DNA from: JASHPR01 sp963833885
Lineage (GTDB): Bacteria; Actinomycetota; Actinomycetes; Streptosporangiales; Streptosporangiaceae
Length of the DNA stretch: 64,000 bases
Direction of reading: 5' to 3'
NCBI GenBank assembly: GCA_963833885.1
Contig: CAWHZU010000002.1
Coordinates: 124,001 to 188,000, forward strand
Both the position numbers and the translations under genes were made by a program. Of this stretch, positions 32,931-41,357 are shown in pieces. Position 1 is the first letter of the stretch. Each line of letters starts with the position of its first letter. The notes under the pieces were generated by a model that was not told the origin of the DNA, did not search any database, and saw nothing but the letters and a program-made list of their open reading frames with translations.

Positions 32931-35189
32931 ATGCATGCGCATCCGACGCAGGCCCCGGTGACCCGGACCAGGCCGCCGATCGTGGAGCGGATCGCCGGCT
33001 GGAGCGCCCGTCACCGCAAGACCGCGGTGCTCGGCTGGTTCCTCCTGGTAATCGCCGTGTTCATGGGCACGCACATGATCTCGGGCACGAACGTGCAGTC
33101 GTACGACGCCGGCCAGTCCGGCCGGGCCGAGCAAACGCTGAACCGGCTGAACGTCACGTTCCCGCCCGCTGAGAACGTGCTGATCCAGTCCCGCGCGCCC
33201 GGCGCAACCTTCGCCACCGACGCGCAGCTGCGGCAGGCGACCCGGCAGGTGGTCACCGCGCTGCGCGGCCTGCCGCACGCGGCGGCCGACATCCGCTCGC
33301 CGCTGAGCAGCGGCGGCGCCTCGCTCATCTCCGCCAACGGGCGAAGCGCGCTGGTCACGTTCAACATCCCCGGCAACTCCAACAACGAGGATCAGACGGT
33401 GGTGCCCGACCTCAACGCGGTCGCGGCCATCCAAGCCCGCCACCCTGACCTGCTAGTCCAGGAGGTCGGGGACGCGAGCGCCGACCGGGCCATCAACGGC
33501 CTGGTTTCCGGGGACTTCAGGAAGGCCGAGGAGACCTCGGTGCCGATCACGCTGGTTCTGCTGGTCCTCGTGTTCGGCGCGCTGATCGCCGCGGGCATCC
33601 CGCTGCTGCTGGCCGCCACCTCGGTGATCACCGCGCTCTCGCTGCTGGCCATCCCCGGCCACTGGCTGCCGGTCGGTCAGGCCACCTCCGAGGTGACGCT
33701 GCTCATCGGCATGGCGGTCGGCATCGACTACTCCCTGTTCTACCTGCGGCGCGAGCGCGAGGAGCGGGCCCGCGGGGCGAGCGTCGCGCAGGCGTTGCGG
33801 ATCGCGGCCGGCACGTCGGGCCGGGCGATCGTGATCTCGGGCCTGACCGTGATGATCGCGCTGGCCGGGCTGTTCCTGGTCGGTGCCGCGGAGTTCACCG
33901 GCATCGCGTTCGGGGCCATCGCCGTGGTCGGTGTGGCGGTGATCGGCTCGCTGACGTTCGTGCCCGCGCTGCTGTCCTGGCTCGGGCCCTGGGCCGACCG
34001 GGCCCGGATCCCGTTCCTTGGCCGGCGCCGCACCGCGGCGAAGCCGTCACGGCTGTGGGCCGCGCTCGTCCGCCGGGTGGTGCGGCGGCCGCTGCTGTGG
34101 GGCGGCGTGGCCGCGGTGGTCATGCTCGCGCTCGCCGCGCCCGCGCTGGGCATGCGGCTGGCCTATCCAGAGAACGACGTGTCGAACAAGGTGCCGATCG
34201 TCGCCACTTACAACCGGATCCAGCAGGCGTTCCCGCAGGCCCCGTCGCCGGCCCAGGTCGTGGTGACCGGCACCGGGCTGTCCGGCCCCGCGGTCCGCAA
34301 CGCGATCAGCGCGCTGCAGGCCCGGGCGTCGGCTAACGGCCCGATCCGCGAACCGATCACCACGGCTAGCGTGGCGGGCGGGCGCGCCCTGATCGTTAAC
34401 GTCACGCTGGCCGGCAACGGCACCGACACGGCGTCCAACGACGCCCTGCTGACGCTGCGGGACCGGGCGCTGCCCGCGACGCTCGGCAGGGTCCACGGGA
34501 TCAGCTACGCCGTGACCGGCAATACCGCGTCCAGCTACGACGACACCCGCCAGATCGACACCCGGTACCCGCTCGTGTTCGCGGTCGTGGCGGCGCTGGC
34601 GTTCGTGCTGCTGCTGGTCGCGTTCCGGTCGGTCACCCTGCCACTGGTCTCGATCGGGCTCAACCTGCTGTCGGTGGGCGCCGCGTACGGCCTGGTAACG
34701 CTCGTCTTCCAGGACGGCAGGCTGCAGGGCCCGCTCGACTACACCAGCTTCGGCGCGATCACGCCGTGGGTGCCCCTGTTCCTGTTCGTTTTCCTGTTCG
34801 GGCTGTCCATGGACTACCACGTCTTCATCCTGAGCCGGATCCGGGAGATCAGGCTCGGCGGCGCCAGCACCAAGGACGCGGTGACCCGCGGCATCGCCAG
34901 CAGCGCTGGGGTGGTGACCGGCGCCGCGGTGATCATGGTGGCGGTGTTCTCCATCTTCGCCTCGCTGCACCTGTTCGAGCTGAAGATGCTGGGCATCGGC
35001 CTGCCTGCCGCGGTGCTGATCGACGCGACCGTGGTCCGCGGCGTGCTGGTCCCGGCCGCCATGTCCCTGCTCGGCGACCGCTGCTGGTATCTGCCCCGCT
35101 GGCTGCGCTGGCTTCCGGGCGCCAGAGCCGGGATCGCGCCGGCTCCGAGCCCAGCCACCGAACCGGCGCCGACCCGGCTGCCCGCTTGA
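32931..35189 (+). CDS. MMPL family transporter (RND superfamily)
   Basis: A 752-residue MMPL/RND-type exporter with two homologous halves. Each half has one helix, an extracytoplasmic domain and a five-helix bundle. The proton-relay Asp-Tyr pair is present in both halves: GMAVGIDYSLFYLRREREE and GLSMDYHVFILSRIRE. MMPL proteins export lipids or hydrophobic compounds in a proton-driven way. GAGG precedes the ATG. A strong hairpin 11 bases past the stop ends the unit. The frameshifted two-component pair is divergent and could be its regulator. Confidence 0.92.
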   Translation: MHAHPTQAPVTRTRPPIVERIAGWSARHRKTAVLGWFLLVIAVFMGTHMISGTNVQSYDAGQSGRAEQTLNRLNVTFPPAENVLIQSRAPGATFATDAQLRQATRQVVTALRGLPHAAADIRSPLSSGGASLISANGRSALVTFNIPGNSNNEDQTVVPDLNAVAAIQARHPDLLVQEVGDASADRAINGLVSGDFRKAEETSVPITLVLLVLVFGALIAAGIPLLLAATSVITALSLLAIPGHWLPVGQATSEVTLLIGMAVGIDYSLFYLRREREERARGASVAQALRIAAGTSGRAIVISGLTVMIALAGLFLVGAAEFTGIAFGAIAVVGVAVIGSLTFVPALLSWLGPWADRARIPFLGRRRTAAKPSRLWAALVRRVVRRPLLWGGVAAVVMLALAAPALGMRLAYPENDVSNKVPIVATYNRIQQAFPQAPSPAQVVVTGTGLSGPAVRNAISALQARASANGPIREPITTASVAGGRALIVNVTLAGNGTDTASNDALLTLRDRALPATLGRVHGISYAVTGNTASSYDDTRQIDTRYPLVFAVVAALAFVLLLVAFRSVTLPLVSIGLNLLSVGAAYGLVTLVFQDGRLQGPLDYTSFGAITPWVPLFLFVFLFGLSMDYHVFILSRIREIRLGGASTKDAVTRGIASSAGVVTGAAVIMVAVFSIFASLHLFELKMLGIGLPAAVLIDATVVRGVLVPAAMSLLGDRCWYLPRWLRWLPGARAGIAPAPSPATEPAPTRLPA

Positions 35190-35200
35190 CCCATCGCCAC

Positions 35201-35224
35201 GCGCCCGGGGATCTCCCCGGGCGC
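35201..35224 (+). terminator. Terminator hairpin after the MMPL gene
   Basis: GCGCCCGGGG-ATCT-CCCCGGGCGC is a perfect 10-bp stem with a four-base loop, 11 bases past the stop. No T-tract follows. Confidence 0.75.
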
Positions 35225-35244
35225 GCGGCTGTCATGATGGTCAA

Positions 35245-36459
35245 ATGGCCGATGAAATGCCTCAGCCCGACACCCGTCGGGCGCGGCTGTGGAAGGCCGC
35301 GGCTATCCGTGGGATACCGCTGCGAACGATTCTGGTCACCGTCGCGGTCGTGGCGGTCGCCTTCCTGCTCGGCAAGCTCGTCTACCGGCTGCGGGACGTC
35401 ATCCTGCTGATCGTTGTGGCCGGGTTTGTCGCGCTGATCCTGAACCCGGTTGTGGTAGCCCTGCAACGGTGGCGGATCAAGCGCCGCGGCTGGGCCGTGG
35501 CCGTGGTCACGCTGTGGGGCCTGATCGTGTTTTTCGGCCTCACCGTGGCGTTCGGGCTCCCGCTGGTGGGCGCGATCACGCACCTGGCCAACACGCTGCC
35601 GGGGTACGTGAGCAAGGCCGAGCACGGCAAGGGCTGGATCGGGCACCTGGTCCGCAGGTATCACGTCCAGCAATGGGTGCAGAAAAATACTCCGAAGCTC
35701 GTGGACTTCGGCAAGGGCCTCGCGCAGCCGGCTCTGAGCGTCGGCAAGGGCGCGTTCTCGCTGCTGTTCGCGCTGTTTACGATCTTCGTGCTCACGCTGC
35801 TGCTGCTGCTCGAGGGGCCCAAGATGCGGGCCGGTGTGCTCAGCATGATGTCGCCGGACCGGGCGCAGCGCTACTCGCGGGTGGCGCGGGAGGTCAACAG
35901 TTCGGTCACCGGGTACATGCTGGGGAACTTCCTGACCTCGGTCATCGCCGGCGGCGTCGTGTTCGTGACGCTGCTGATCACGGGCGTCCCGTTTCCCTTC
36001 CTCTGGGCGCTCTGGGTCGCCCTGGTCGATTTCCTGCCGATGATCGGGGGCGCCCTGGCGGGCATCCCCACGGTCCTTTTCGCCCTGACCCACTCACTAA
36101 CGGCGGGCATCGTCACGCTGGTTGTGTTCCTGGTCTACACCCAGGTCGAGAACCACATCCTGAACCCGGTCGTGATGAGCCGGACGGTCAAGGTGAACCC
36201 GCTGCTGGTGCTGCTGTCGATCCTGATCGGGGCGGAAATCGGAAGCTGGATCGGCGGGATCTTCGGCGCGTTCGTGGCGGCGCTGCTCGCTATCCCCGCC
36301 GCCGGGGCGATCCAGGTGCTAGTCCGCGAACTCTGGCGAACCACCGCGCCGCAGCGGGCCGCGCTCCCGCCGGGGTCAGGGCCGCCCGCCGACTCCACGG
36401 AAGCGACGGGACCGGACCAGCCCGCCGGGCCGCAGCAGCAGCCGGCCCGCCAGCCCTGA
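35245..36459 (+). CDS. AI-2E family transporter (second copy)
   Basis: A 404-residue permease of the same AI-2E/PerM family as the gene at 11516, but clearly diverged. It has short N-terminal helices, a soluble middle region (GKGWIGHLVRRYHVQQWVQ), and a C-terminal bundle with PFPFLWALWVALVDFLPMIG and the conserved VENHILNPVVMSRTVKVNPL. The C-terminal 35 residues are Pro/Gln-rich. No strong ribosome site precedes the ATG, so it may be leaderless. It lies between the MMPL terminator and a convergent amidase with a four-base gap. Confidence 0.87.
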   Translation: MADEMPQPDTRRARLWKAAAIRGIPLRTILVTVAVVAVAFLLGKLVYRLRDVILLIVVAGFVALILNPVVVALQRWRIKRRGWAVAVVTLWGLIVFFGLTVAFGLPLVGAITHLANTLPGYVSKAEHGKGWIGHLVRRYHVQQWVQKNTPKLVDFGKGLAQPALSVGKGAFSLLFALFTIFVLTLLLLLEGPKMRAGVLSMMSPDRAQRYSRVAREVNSSVTGYMLGNFLTSVIAGGVVFVTLLITGVPFPFLWALWVALVDFLPMIGGALAGIPTVLFALTHSLTAGIVTLVVFLVYTQVENHILNPVVMSRTVKVNPLLVLLSILIGAEIGSWIGGIFGAFVAALLAIPAAGAIQVLVRELWRTTAPQRAALPPGSGPPADSTEATGPDQPAGPQQQPARQP

Positions 36460-36463
36460 CCGC

Positions 36464-37888
36464 CTAGGCGTGCACCTGCGGGTGCCGGTCCGCCCAGGGC
36501 GCCGCCTGCTCGAGCTGGCTGGCCACCCGGACCAGCAGATCCTCCCGGCCGTAGCCGGCCACGAGCTGCACGCCGACCGGCAGCCCGCCGGGCGTCCAGT
36601 GCAGCGGCAGGGTCACGCCCGGTTGGCCGGTCATGTTGAATTGAGCTGTATAAGGAATGAATGAGACGATCCGGTCGCCCTCGTTCTCGGCACCGTCCGC
36701 GGTGAACCAGCCGAGCTCCGGCGGCGGCGCGCCCAGCGTCGGCGTGAGCAGCAGGTCGTACTCGGTCCACCAGGACGCCATCTGCCGGACCCAGGTCCCG
36801 AGCCACGCCCGGCTATCCAGGTAGGTAACCGCGTCCATGGCCGCGCCGATCTTGCGGTAGGTGACGTTGCGCGGCTCGATCTCGTCCTCAGCGATCGGCC
36901 GGCCGAGCAGCATCTCGAAAACGCGGAACGTCGCCTCGGTATCGGCGGCGATGATCGTCGTGAAGTGCCGGATGAACAGCTCATCGAACATCACGTCCGG
37001 CGCGGACTGCTCTACGTGGTGACCGAGCCCCTCCAGCAGCCGCGCGGCGCCGGCGACCGCCGCGCGGCACTCGGTGTCATCGAGGAAGCCCTCGGCGCCC
37101 GGGCGGTCGACGAACCCGATCCGCAGCCTGCCCGGGTCGGCACCGACCTCCTCACGCAGCGGCCGGGGCAGCGGCGGGGCGTAGTACGGCTCGCCCGGAT
37201 GCCAGCCGCTGATCACATCCAGGATCGCTGCCGCGTCCCGCACGCTGCGCGCCACCGCGCCGTCGATCGTGCCGCCGGCCCAGCCCTCCCCGATCAGCGG
37301 ACCCTGGCTCACCCGCGCGCGATTCGGCTTGAGCCCGACCAGACCGCACTCGCTGGCCGGGATCCGGATCGACCCGCCGCCGTCGTTGGCGTGCGCGGCC
37401 GCCACCATGCCGCTGGCCACGGCCGCGGCCGACCCGCCCGACGACCCGCCGGTGGAGTGCCCGGGGTCCCACGGGTTGCGGGCCGGCGGGAAGCTCATCG
37501 GCTCGGTGGTCACCGTGGTCCCCATCTCCGGGACGTTCGTGCGGCCGAGCGGGATGAAGCCGGCCGCCAGGAACGCCTCGGCGAGGTACGACGTGAGCGG
37601 GATCGCCTGATCGCGCATGGGCCCGACGCCGAACGCGGTCACCTCGCCGGCGACCGTGCAGCCCAGGTCCTTGAAAAGGAACGGCACCCCGCGGAACGGC
37701 CCGTCCGGAAGATCACCGGCGGCCTCGGCCCTGGCCTGGTCGAACCGGGTCCTGATCACGGCGTCGAGCTTTGGGTTCACCGCCTCGATGCGGCCGATGG
37801 CCGCGTCGACGAGTTCGGCGGGACTGGCCTCGCCGGTGCGGACAAGCTCAGCCTGCGCGGTTGCATCCAGCCACGTCAATTCGGTCAT
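36464..37888 (-). CDS. Amidase signature family hydrolase
   Basis: A 474-residue amidase of the GatA/AmdA family. The Ser-cisSer-Lys triad is visible: Lys in VPFLFKDLG near residue 73, the cis-Ser in HSTGGSSGGSAAAVASG near 145, and the nucleophile Ser in GGSIRIPASECGLVGLKPN near 175. It lacks partners of a tRNA amidotransferase (no GatB/GatC nearby), so it should be a free amidase acting on amides or aryl amides. It converges with the AI-2E gene and is divergent from a methyltransferase gene 88 bases away. Confidence 0.9.
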   Translation of the reverse strand: MTELTWLDATAQAELVRTGEASPAELVDAAIGRIEAVNPKLDAVIRTRFDQARAEAAGDLPDGPFRGVPFLFKDLGCTVAGEVTAFGVGPMRDQAIPLTSYLAEAFLAAGFIPLGRTNVPEMGTTVTTEPMSFPPARNPWDPGHSTGGSSGGSAAAVASGMVAAAHANDGGGSIRIPASECGLVGLKPNRARVSQGPLIGEGWAGGTIDGAVARSVRDAAAILDVISGWHPGEPYYAPPLPRPLREEVGADPGRLRIGFVDRPGAEGFLDDTECRAAVAGAARLLEGLGHHVEQSAPDVMFDELFIRHFTTIIAADTEATFRVFEMLLGRPIAEDEIEPRNVTYRKIGAAMDAVTYLDSRAWLGTWVRQMASWWTEYDLLLTPTLGAPPPELGWFTADGAENEGDRIVSFIPYTAQFNMTGQPGVTLPLHWTPGGLPVGVQLVAGYGREDLLVRVASQLEQAAPWADRHPQVHA

Positions 37889-37976
37889 AAACCGAACGCT
37901 ACTCGGTTGCGCCCGTATCCCCTAGTCATCCGCAGCGCGCGCGCTCGCACCAGCGCCGATGCGCCATCATGGCGGC

Positions 37977-38723
37977 ATGGCCAGGGACTACCGCGTGTAT
38001 AGCGACCTTGCGGGATGGTGGCCGCTGATCTCGCCGCCGGAGGAGTACACGGGGGAAGCCGTGCACCTGGCCGGCCTGTTCCGTGCTGCCGAGCTCCCGG
38101 TGCGAGAGGTGCTCGACCTGGGCAGCGGCGGCGGCGGTGTCGCGGTGCACCTCAAGGATCGGCTGGCCATGACGCTCGTGGACCTCGCCGACGAGATGCT
38201 GGACGTGTCCCGCCGGCTCAACCCGGAGTGCGAGCACGTCCGCGGGGACATGCGCACGATCCGGCTCGGCCGCACGTTCGACGCGGTGCTGGTGCATGAC
38301 GCCATCGACTACATGACGACCGAGGACGACCTGCGCCAGGTGATCGGGACGGTGTTTGTGCACTGCCGTCCCGGCGGCCTGGCGGTGTTCGTGCCCGACC
38401 ATGTCGCGGACACGTTCCGGCCGTTCACCGGGGGTGGCGGGGGCAGCGATGCCAGCGGGCGGCAGGCGAGCTTCACCGAATGGACGTGGGACCCGGACCC
38501 GGCCGATGACTGGATCCAGGCTGAGTACGAGTTCGTGCTGCGCGACGCGGACGCCACGGTCCGGGTCGTGAACGAGACCCACCGACTGGGCGCGTTCAGC
38601 CTCGCGACCTGGCTCCGCCTGCTCAGCAACGCTGGATTCGGCACGATCACCGCCGAATCCTCCCCGGCAGGCATGCGCGGCAGCCTCTTCGTGGTCCACC
38701 GGCCGGGCGGCGAGCCCGGTTAG
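37977..38723 (+). CDS. Class I SAM-dependent methyltransferase
   Basis: A 248-residue methyltransferase. Motif I VLDLGSGGGGVAVHL is near residue 43, the acidic loop residue after strand 2 is in LVDLADEML, and DAVLVHDAIDYM forms motif IV. A longer middle part rich in Trp/Asp (FTEWTWDPDPADDW) matches a group of small-molecule methyltransferases in actinobacteria. The acceptor is unknown. ATG at 37977 is preferred over 37959 because the extension is short and lacks a ribosome site. Its 3' end overlaps the convergent PPOX gene by four bases. Confidence 0.88.
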   Translation: MARDYRVYSDLAGWWPLISPPEEYTGEAVHLAGLFRAAELPVREVLDLGSGGGGVAVHLKDRLAMTLVDLADEMLDVSRRLNPECEHVRGDMRTIRLGRTFDAVLVHDAIDYMTTEDDLRQVIGTVFVHCRPGGLAVFVPDHVADTFRPFTGGGGGSDASGRQASFTEWTWDPDPADDWIQAEYEFVLRDADATVRVVNETHRLGAFSLATWLRLLSNAGFGTITAESSPAGMRGSLFVVHRPGGEPG

Positions 38724-39139
38724 CCAGACACCCAGGGACCGACACCACCGATCCGCTCGACGGAGTACCGGACGATGTAGCCGGGCCCCTTTGGTGCCGG
38801 GAACTCCGCCTCCGGCGAGATGTAGACCTTCGCCAGCCGATTGAGCAGATCCCAGGAACCGTCGCTGGGCTCGATGGTGGCGTGCGCCCGCAACACTGCG
38901 TAGGGGTTCAGGAACACGCCGGGCGCCCGCGGCGCGTCGAACGAGAGCACAACGCGCGGGTCACGCTGCATGTTGCCCAGCTTGGCGCGCCAGCCCATGT
39001 GCCCGCTGACAAGATCGTCGCCGTCCAGCCCAACCCAGATCACGGTCACCTGGGGGCTGCCGTCGGCGTTGACGGTACTCAGATGCGCCATCGGGCCAGA
39101 CGCGATCAGATCCCGTAGCTCATGTGGCAGCTCGCTCAT
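38720..39139 (-). CDS. PPOX-class F420-dependent flavin/deazaflavin oxidoreductase
   Basis: A 139-residue split-barrel protein of the pyridoxamine-phosphate-oxidase-like class (TIGR03618-type). Signatures are ASGPMAHLSTVNADGSPQV, WVGLDGDDLV, the K/R-x-x-N segment AKLGNMQRDPRVVLSFD and the C-terminal RYSVERIGGVGPW. Members use F420 or FMN. It is divergent from the arginase-like gene with 37 bases between starts and overlaps the methyltransferase gene at its 3' end. The substrate is unknown. Confidence 0.88.
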   Translation of the reverse strand: MSELPHELRDLIASGPMAHLSTVNADGSPQVTVIWVGLDGDDLVSGHMGWRAKLGNMQRDPRVVLSFDAPRAPGVFLNPYAVLRAHATIEPSDGSWDLLNRLAKVYISPEAEFPAPKGPGYIVRYSVERIGGVGPWVSG

Positions 39140-39176
39140 GGCTTGATCGTCTCACCAACTGGGCACTCTGGAGCCT

Positions 39177-39929
39177 GTGGACACTGTCATCGGGGTGCCT
39201 TACCACCTGGACGAGTATCTGCCCGACCTCGACGTCCCGCTGCGGGCGGGACACACGGTCACTGCGGAGTTCAACTCGGACGATGTGTGGGACCGGCTGG
39301 CCGTGCTGTACGGCGCGGTCGCCGATGCCGTGGCTGGCGCCGCGAGCCGCGGAGAGCGGCCGGTCGTGCTCTCGGGTGACTGCACCACGGCGCTGGGCAC
39401 GGTGGCGGGGCTGCAGCGGGCTGACTCGGTGGCCGGGATCGTCTGGTTCGACGCGCACGGCGACGTGCAGACGCTGGAGACCACGGCCTCCGGTTACATC
39501 GGCGGACTGCCGCTCCGGATGCTGGTCGGTTACCGGCCGGAACTTGTCGCCGCGCGCCTCGGCCTGCGGCCGGTGCCGGAGCAGCAGGTCCTGCTCGTCG
39601 GCGCCCGCGACCTGGATCCACCCGAGGTCAGCTACCTGGAGCGCGCGCAGATGCGGCGCGCCGAGGTCGGCGGCCTAGACCGGGCAGCCCTGCCGGACGG
39701 CCCGCTGTATCTGCACATCGATCTCGACGTCATCGACTCCGCGCAACTCCCCGGGCTGCGGTACCCGGCACCAGGCGGGCCGGGCCCCGAGCCGGTGGCC
39801 GACGCGCTGCGCTGGCTTCTCGGCACAGGACTTGTCGTCGCCGTGGGTCTAGCCTGCACCTGGCAGCCGGGCAACGACGCCGCGGCGCGCGTTGCCCCAG
39901 GCCTGATGGCGGCTTTCACCGGGAGCTAA
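39177..39929 (+). CDS. Arginase/agmatinase family protein
   Basis: A 250-residue ureohydrolase-fold protein. Metal-binding motifs are recognisable: FDAHGD near residue 90 and HIDLDVID near 180. The first motif, normally G-(G/D)-H-(S/N), reads SGDCTTALG, so the usual His ligand is replaced by Cys. That change is typical of an actinobacterial subgroup whose substrate is not arginine with certainty. The last motif has no clear Glu equivalent near TWQPGND. It may therefore be a hydrolase with altered metal content. GTG start; GAGCCTGTG gives weak ribosome pairing. Confidence 0.82.
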   Translation: MDTVIGVPYHLDEYLPDLDVPLRAGHTVTAEFNSDDVWDRLAVLYGAVADAVAGAASRGERPVVLSGDCTTALGTVAGLQRADSVAGIVWFDAHGDVQTLETTASGYIGGLPLRMLVGYRPELVAARLGLRPVPEQQVLLVGARDLDPPEVSYLERAQMRRAEVGGLDRAALPDGPLYLHIDLDVIDSAQLPGLRYPAPGGPGPEPVADALRWLLGTGLVVAVGLACTWQPGNDAAARVAPGLMAAFTGS

Positions 39930-39963
39930 CGCACAGGCCCAGGTGGCTGCGGGCGCGACGGTG

Positions 39964-40926
39964 TCACGCGGCCTTATGCAACTCCTCGGCGCTGGCTCTC
40001 GCCTGCGGATGGCCGGCCTGCGCCGCCGCCTCTCGCTCGGATTCGGCGTTGATCTCTGCGCCCAGTAGCACGGCCAGTCCGGCGAGGTAAAGCCAGAAAA
40101 TGAGGATGACGACCCCGGCGAAGGCGCCGTAGGTCTTGCCGTAGGAACCGAACTTCGCCACGTAGAAGGAGAAGCCGAGCGAGGCGATCAGGAAGATGGC
40201 GGTGCCGACCAGGCCGCCGGGGCTCACCCACTGCCAGCGGGGCGACTCCCGGTTCGGGCCGTAGTAGTAATACACCGCGAACAGCAGCGAGATCAGGATG
40301 ACGGTCAGCACCCAGCGCAGGACCGTCCACGCGATGACGAAGGCCGTTCCGGCGACCGGCGCGTGGCTTTCGATGGCCGATCCGATCGACGCGCCGAACA
40401 CGACCAGCGCAGCGGCGATCCCGCCGAGAACGAGCGTGGCGAGCATGAGCGGGAACGTCCGAAGCCGCTTGGCCACGAACTTGCGGTCGACCGGCACCTC
40501 GTAGGCCACGTCAAGCCCGGTCTCGAGCGCGGCCATGCCGCCGGACGCGCTCCATACCGCGATCACGATCCCGAGGATCAGCGCGGTGAGCGAGGCCTTG
40601 CCGGACCGGGCGACGGCGGCGTGGACGGCTTGGCTGAATACCCCGGACGCTCCGGGCGGCAGCGCCTTGTTCAGCCCGTCGACCAGCCGGTGCACGGTGC
40701 TGGCCCCCACATGCACGAGGCTGGCCAGGCCCAGCAGCGCGATCAGGGCAGGAAAAAGGGCGAGGAACCAGTGGTAGGCCAGGCTCCCGGCCGTCATGCT
40801 GCAGCGGTCCCGCACGAACTTCTTCCCGGTTCGCTTGACCGTGTCGCGCCAGCCCGCCCTGCCGAGCTCGAGCGGCGTGCCCGGGCCGCCAGCAACCTGG
40901 TTCTGCGGGGGGATCGTCTCGTCCAT
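39964..40926 (-). CDS. YihY/BrkB family membrane protein (copy 1)
   Basis: A 320-residue inner-membrane protein of the YihY/virulence factor BrkB family with six helices. Landmarks are RDRCSMTAGSLAYHWFLALFPALIALLGL, quoted as its two ends, the ALETGLDVAYEVP loop and the helix AGVVILIFWLYLAGLAVLLGAEIN, again by its ends. The family's role is unsettled; it is not RNase BN. AGGGCGG precedes the ATG at 40926. A GTTA-N15-GGGTAG element upstream suggests SigF/SigB control. A second, very similar gene lies at 61006. Confidence 0.9.
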   Translation of the reverse strand: MDETIPPQNQVAGGPGTPLELGRAGWRDTVKRTGKKFVRDRCSMTAGSLAYHWFLALFPALIALLGLASLVHVGASTVHRLVDGLNKALPPGASGVFSQAVHAAVARSGKASLTALILGIVIAVWSASGGMAALETGLDVAYEVPVDRKFVAKRLRTFPLMLATLVLGGIAAALVVFGASIGSAIESHAPVAGTAFVIAWTVLRWVLTVILISLLFAVYYYYGPNRESPRWQWVSPGGLVGTAIFLIASLGFSFYVAKFGSYGKTYGAFAGVVILIFWLYLAGLAVLLGAEINAESEREAAAQAGHPQARASAEELHKAA

Positions 40927-40959
40927 GAATCCGCCCTTCGTCAAGCTGAAGGCGCGTCT

Positions 40960-40984
40960 CTACCCCGCCGTCCGCGAGGCTAAC
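40960..40984 (-). promoter_or_regulatory. SigF/SigB-type promoter candidate of YihY copy 1
   Basis: Minus-strand GTTA, a 15-nt spacer and GGGTAG end 34 bases before the YihY start. It matches the GTTT-N14/16-GGGTAY consensus of SigB/SigF promoters and is repeated with the same hexamers and spacer at 61896-61920. Confidence 0.6.
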
Positions 40985-41000
40985 GTGGCGGGCGGACCGC

Positions 41001-41357
41001 TTACGCGCCGGACGGCGCGCCGGCGTCCAGCGAGTGCTGGACGTCCGGGTAGACCGGCACGATCTGGTCCAGGCCGATGAGCTGGAGAATGCGAGCCACC
41101 GGGGAATGGCCAAGGGCGATGCGCAGCTCTGCGCCGCCGGCCGTGGCCAGCTGGTGCGCACGGGCCAGCACGCCGATCCCGGCCGAGTCGCAGAACGTGG
41201 TGGCGGTCAGGTCGACCGTGACCGTCTGCGGGGACTCGGCGATCACCGCCGCCAGCAGCCCGTCAAGGTCGCCGGAGTTCGTCAGGTCGATCTCGTCGGG
41301 CATGGTGACGATCGCGTGCCGACCCGACCAGCGAACGTCCTGATCCAGTGCTGTCAT
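41001..41357 (-). CDS. STAS domain anti-anti-sigma factor (RsbV-like)
   Basis: A 118-residue STAS protein, the last gene of the stressosome operon. The phosphoacceptor motif TTFCDSAGIGVL holds the canonical Ser, which an RsbW-type kinase phosphorylates; dephosphorylation by a SpoIIE phosphatase frees it to capture the anti-sigma factor. The gene directly upstream encodes such a phosphatase and overlaps it by four bases. It resembles the STAS proteins at 60307. No RsbW-type single-domain kinase or sigma gene is attached, so its partners are likely the sigma factors elsewhere in the window (inference). Confidence 0.9.
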   Translation of the reverse strand: MTALDQDVRWSGRHAIVTMPDEIDLTNSGDLDGLLAAVIAESPQTVTVDLTATTFCDSAGIGVLARAHQLATAGGAELRIALGHSPVARILQLIGLDQIVPVYPDVQHSLDAGAPSGA

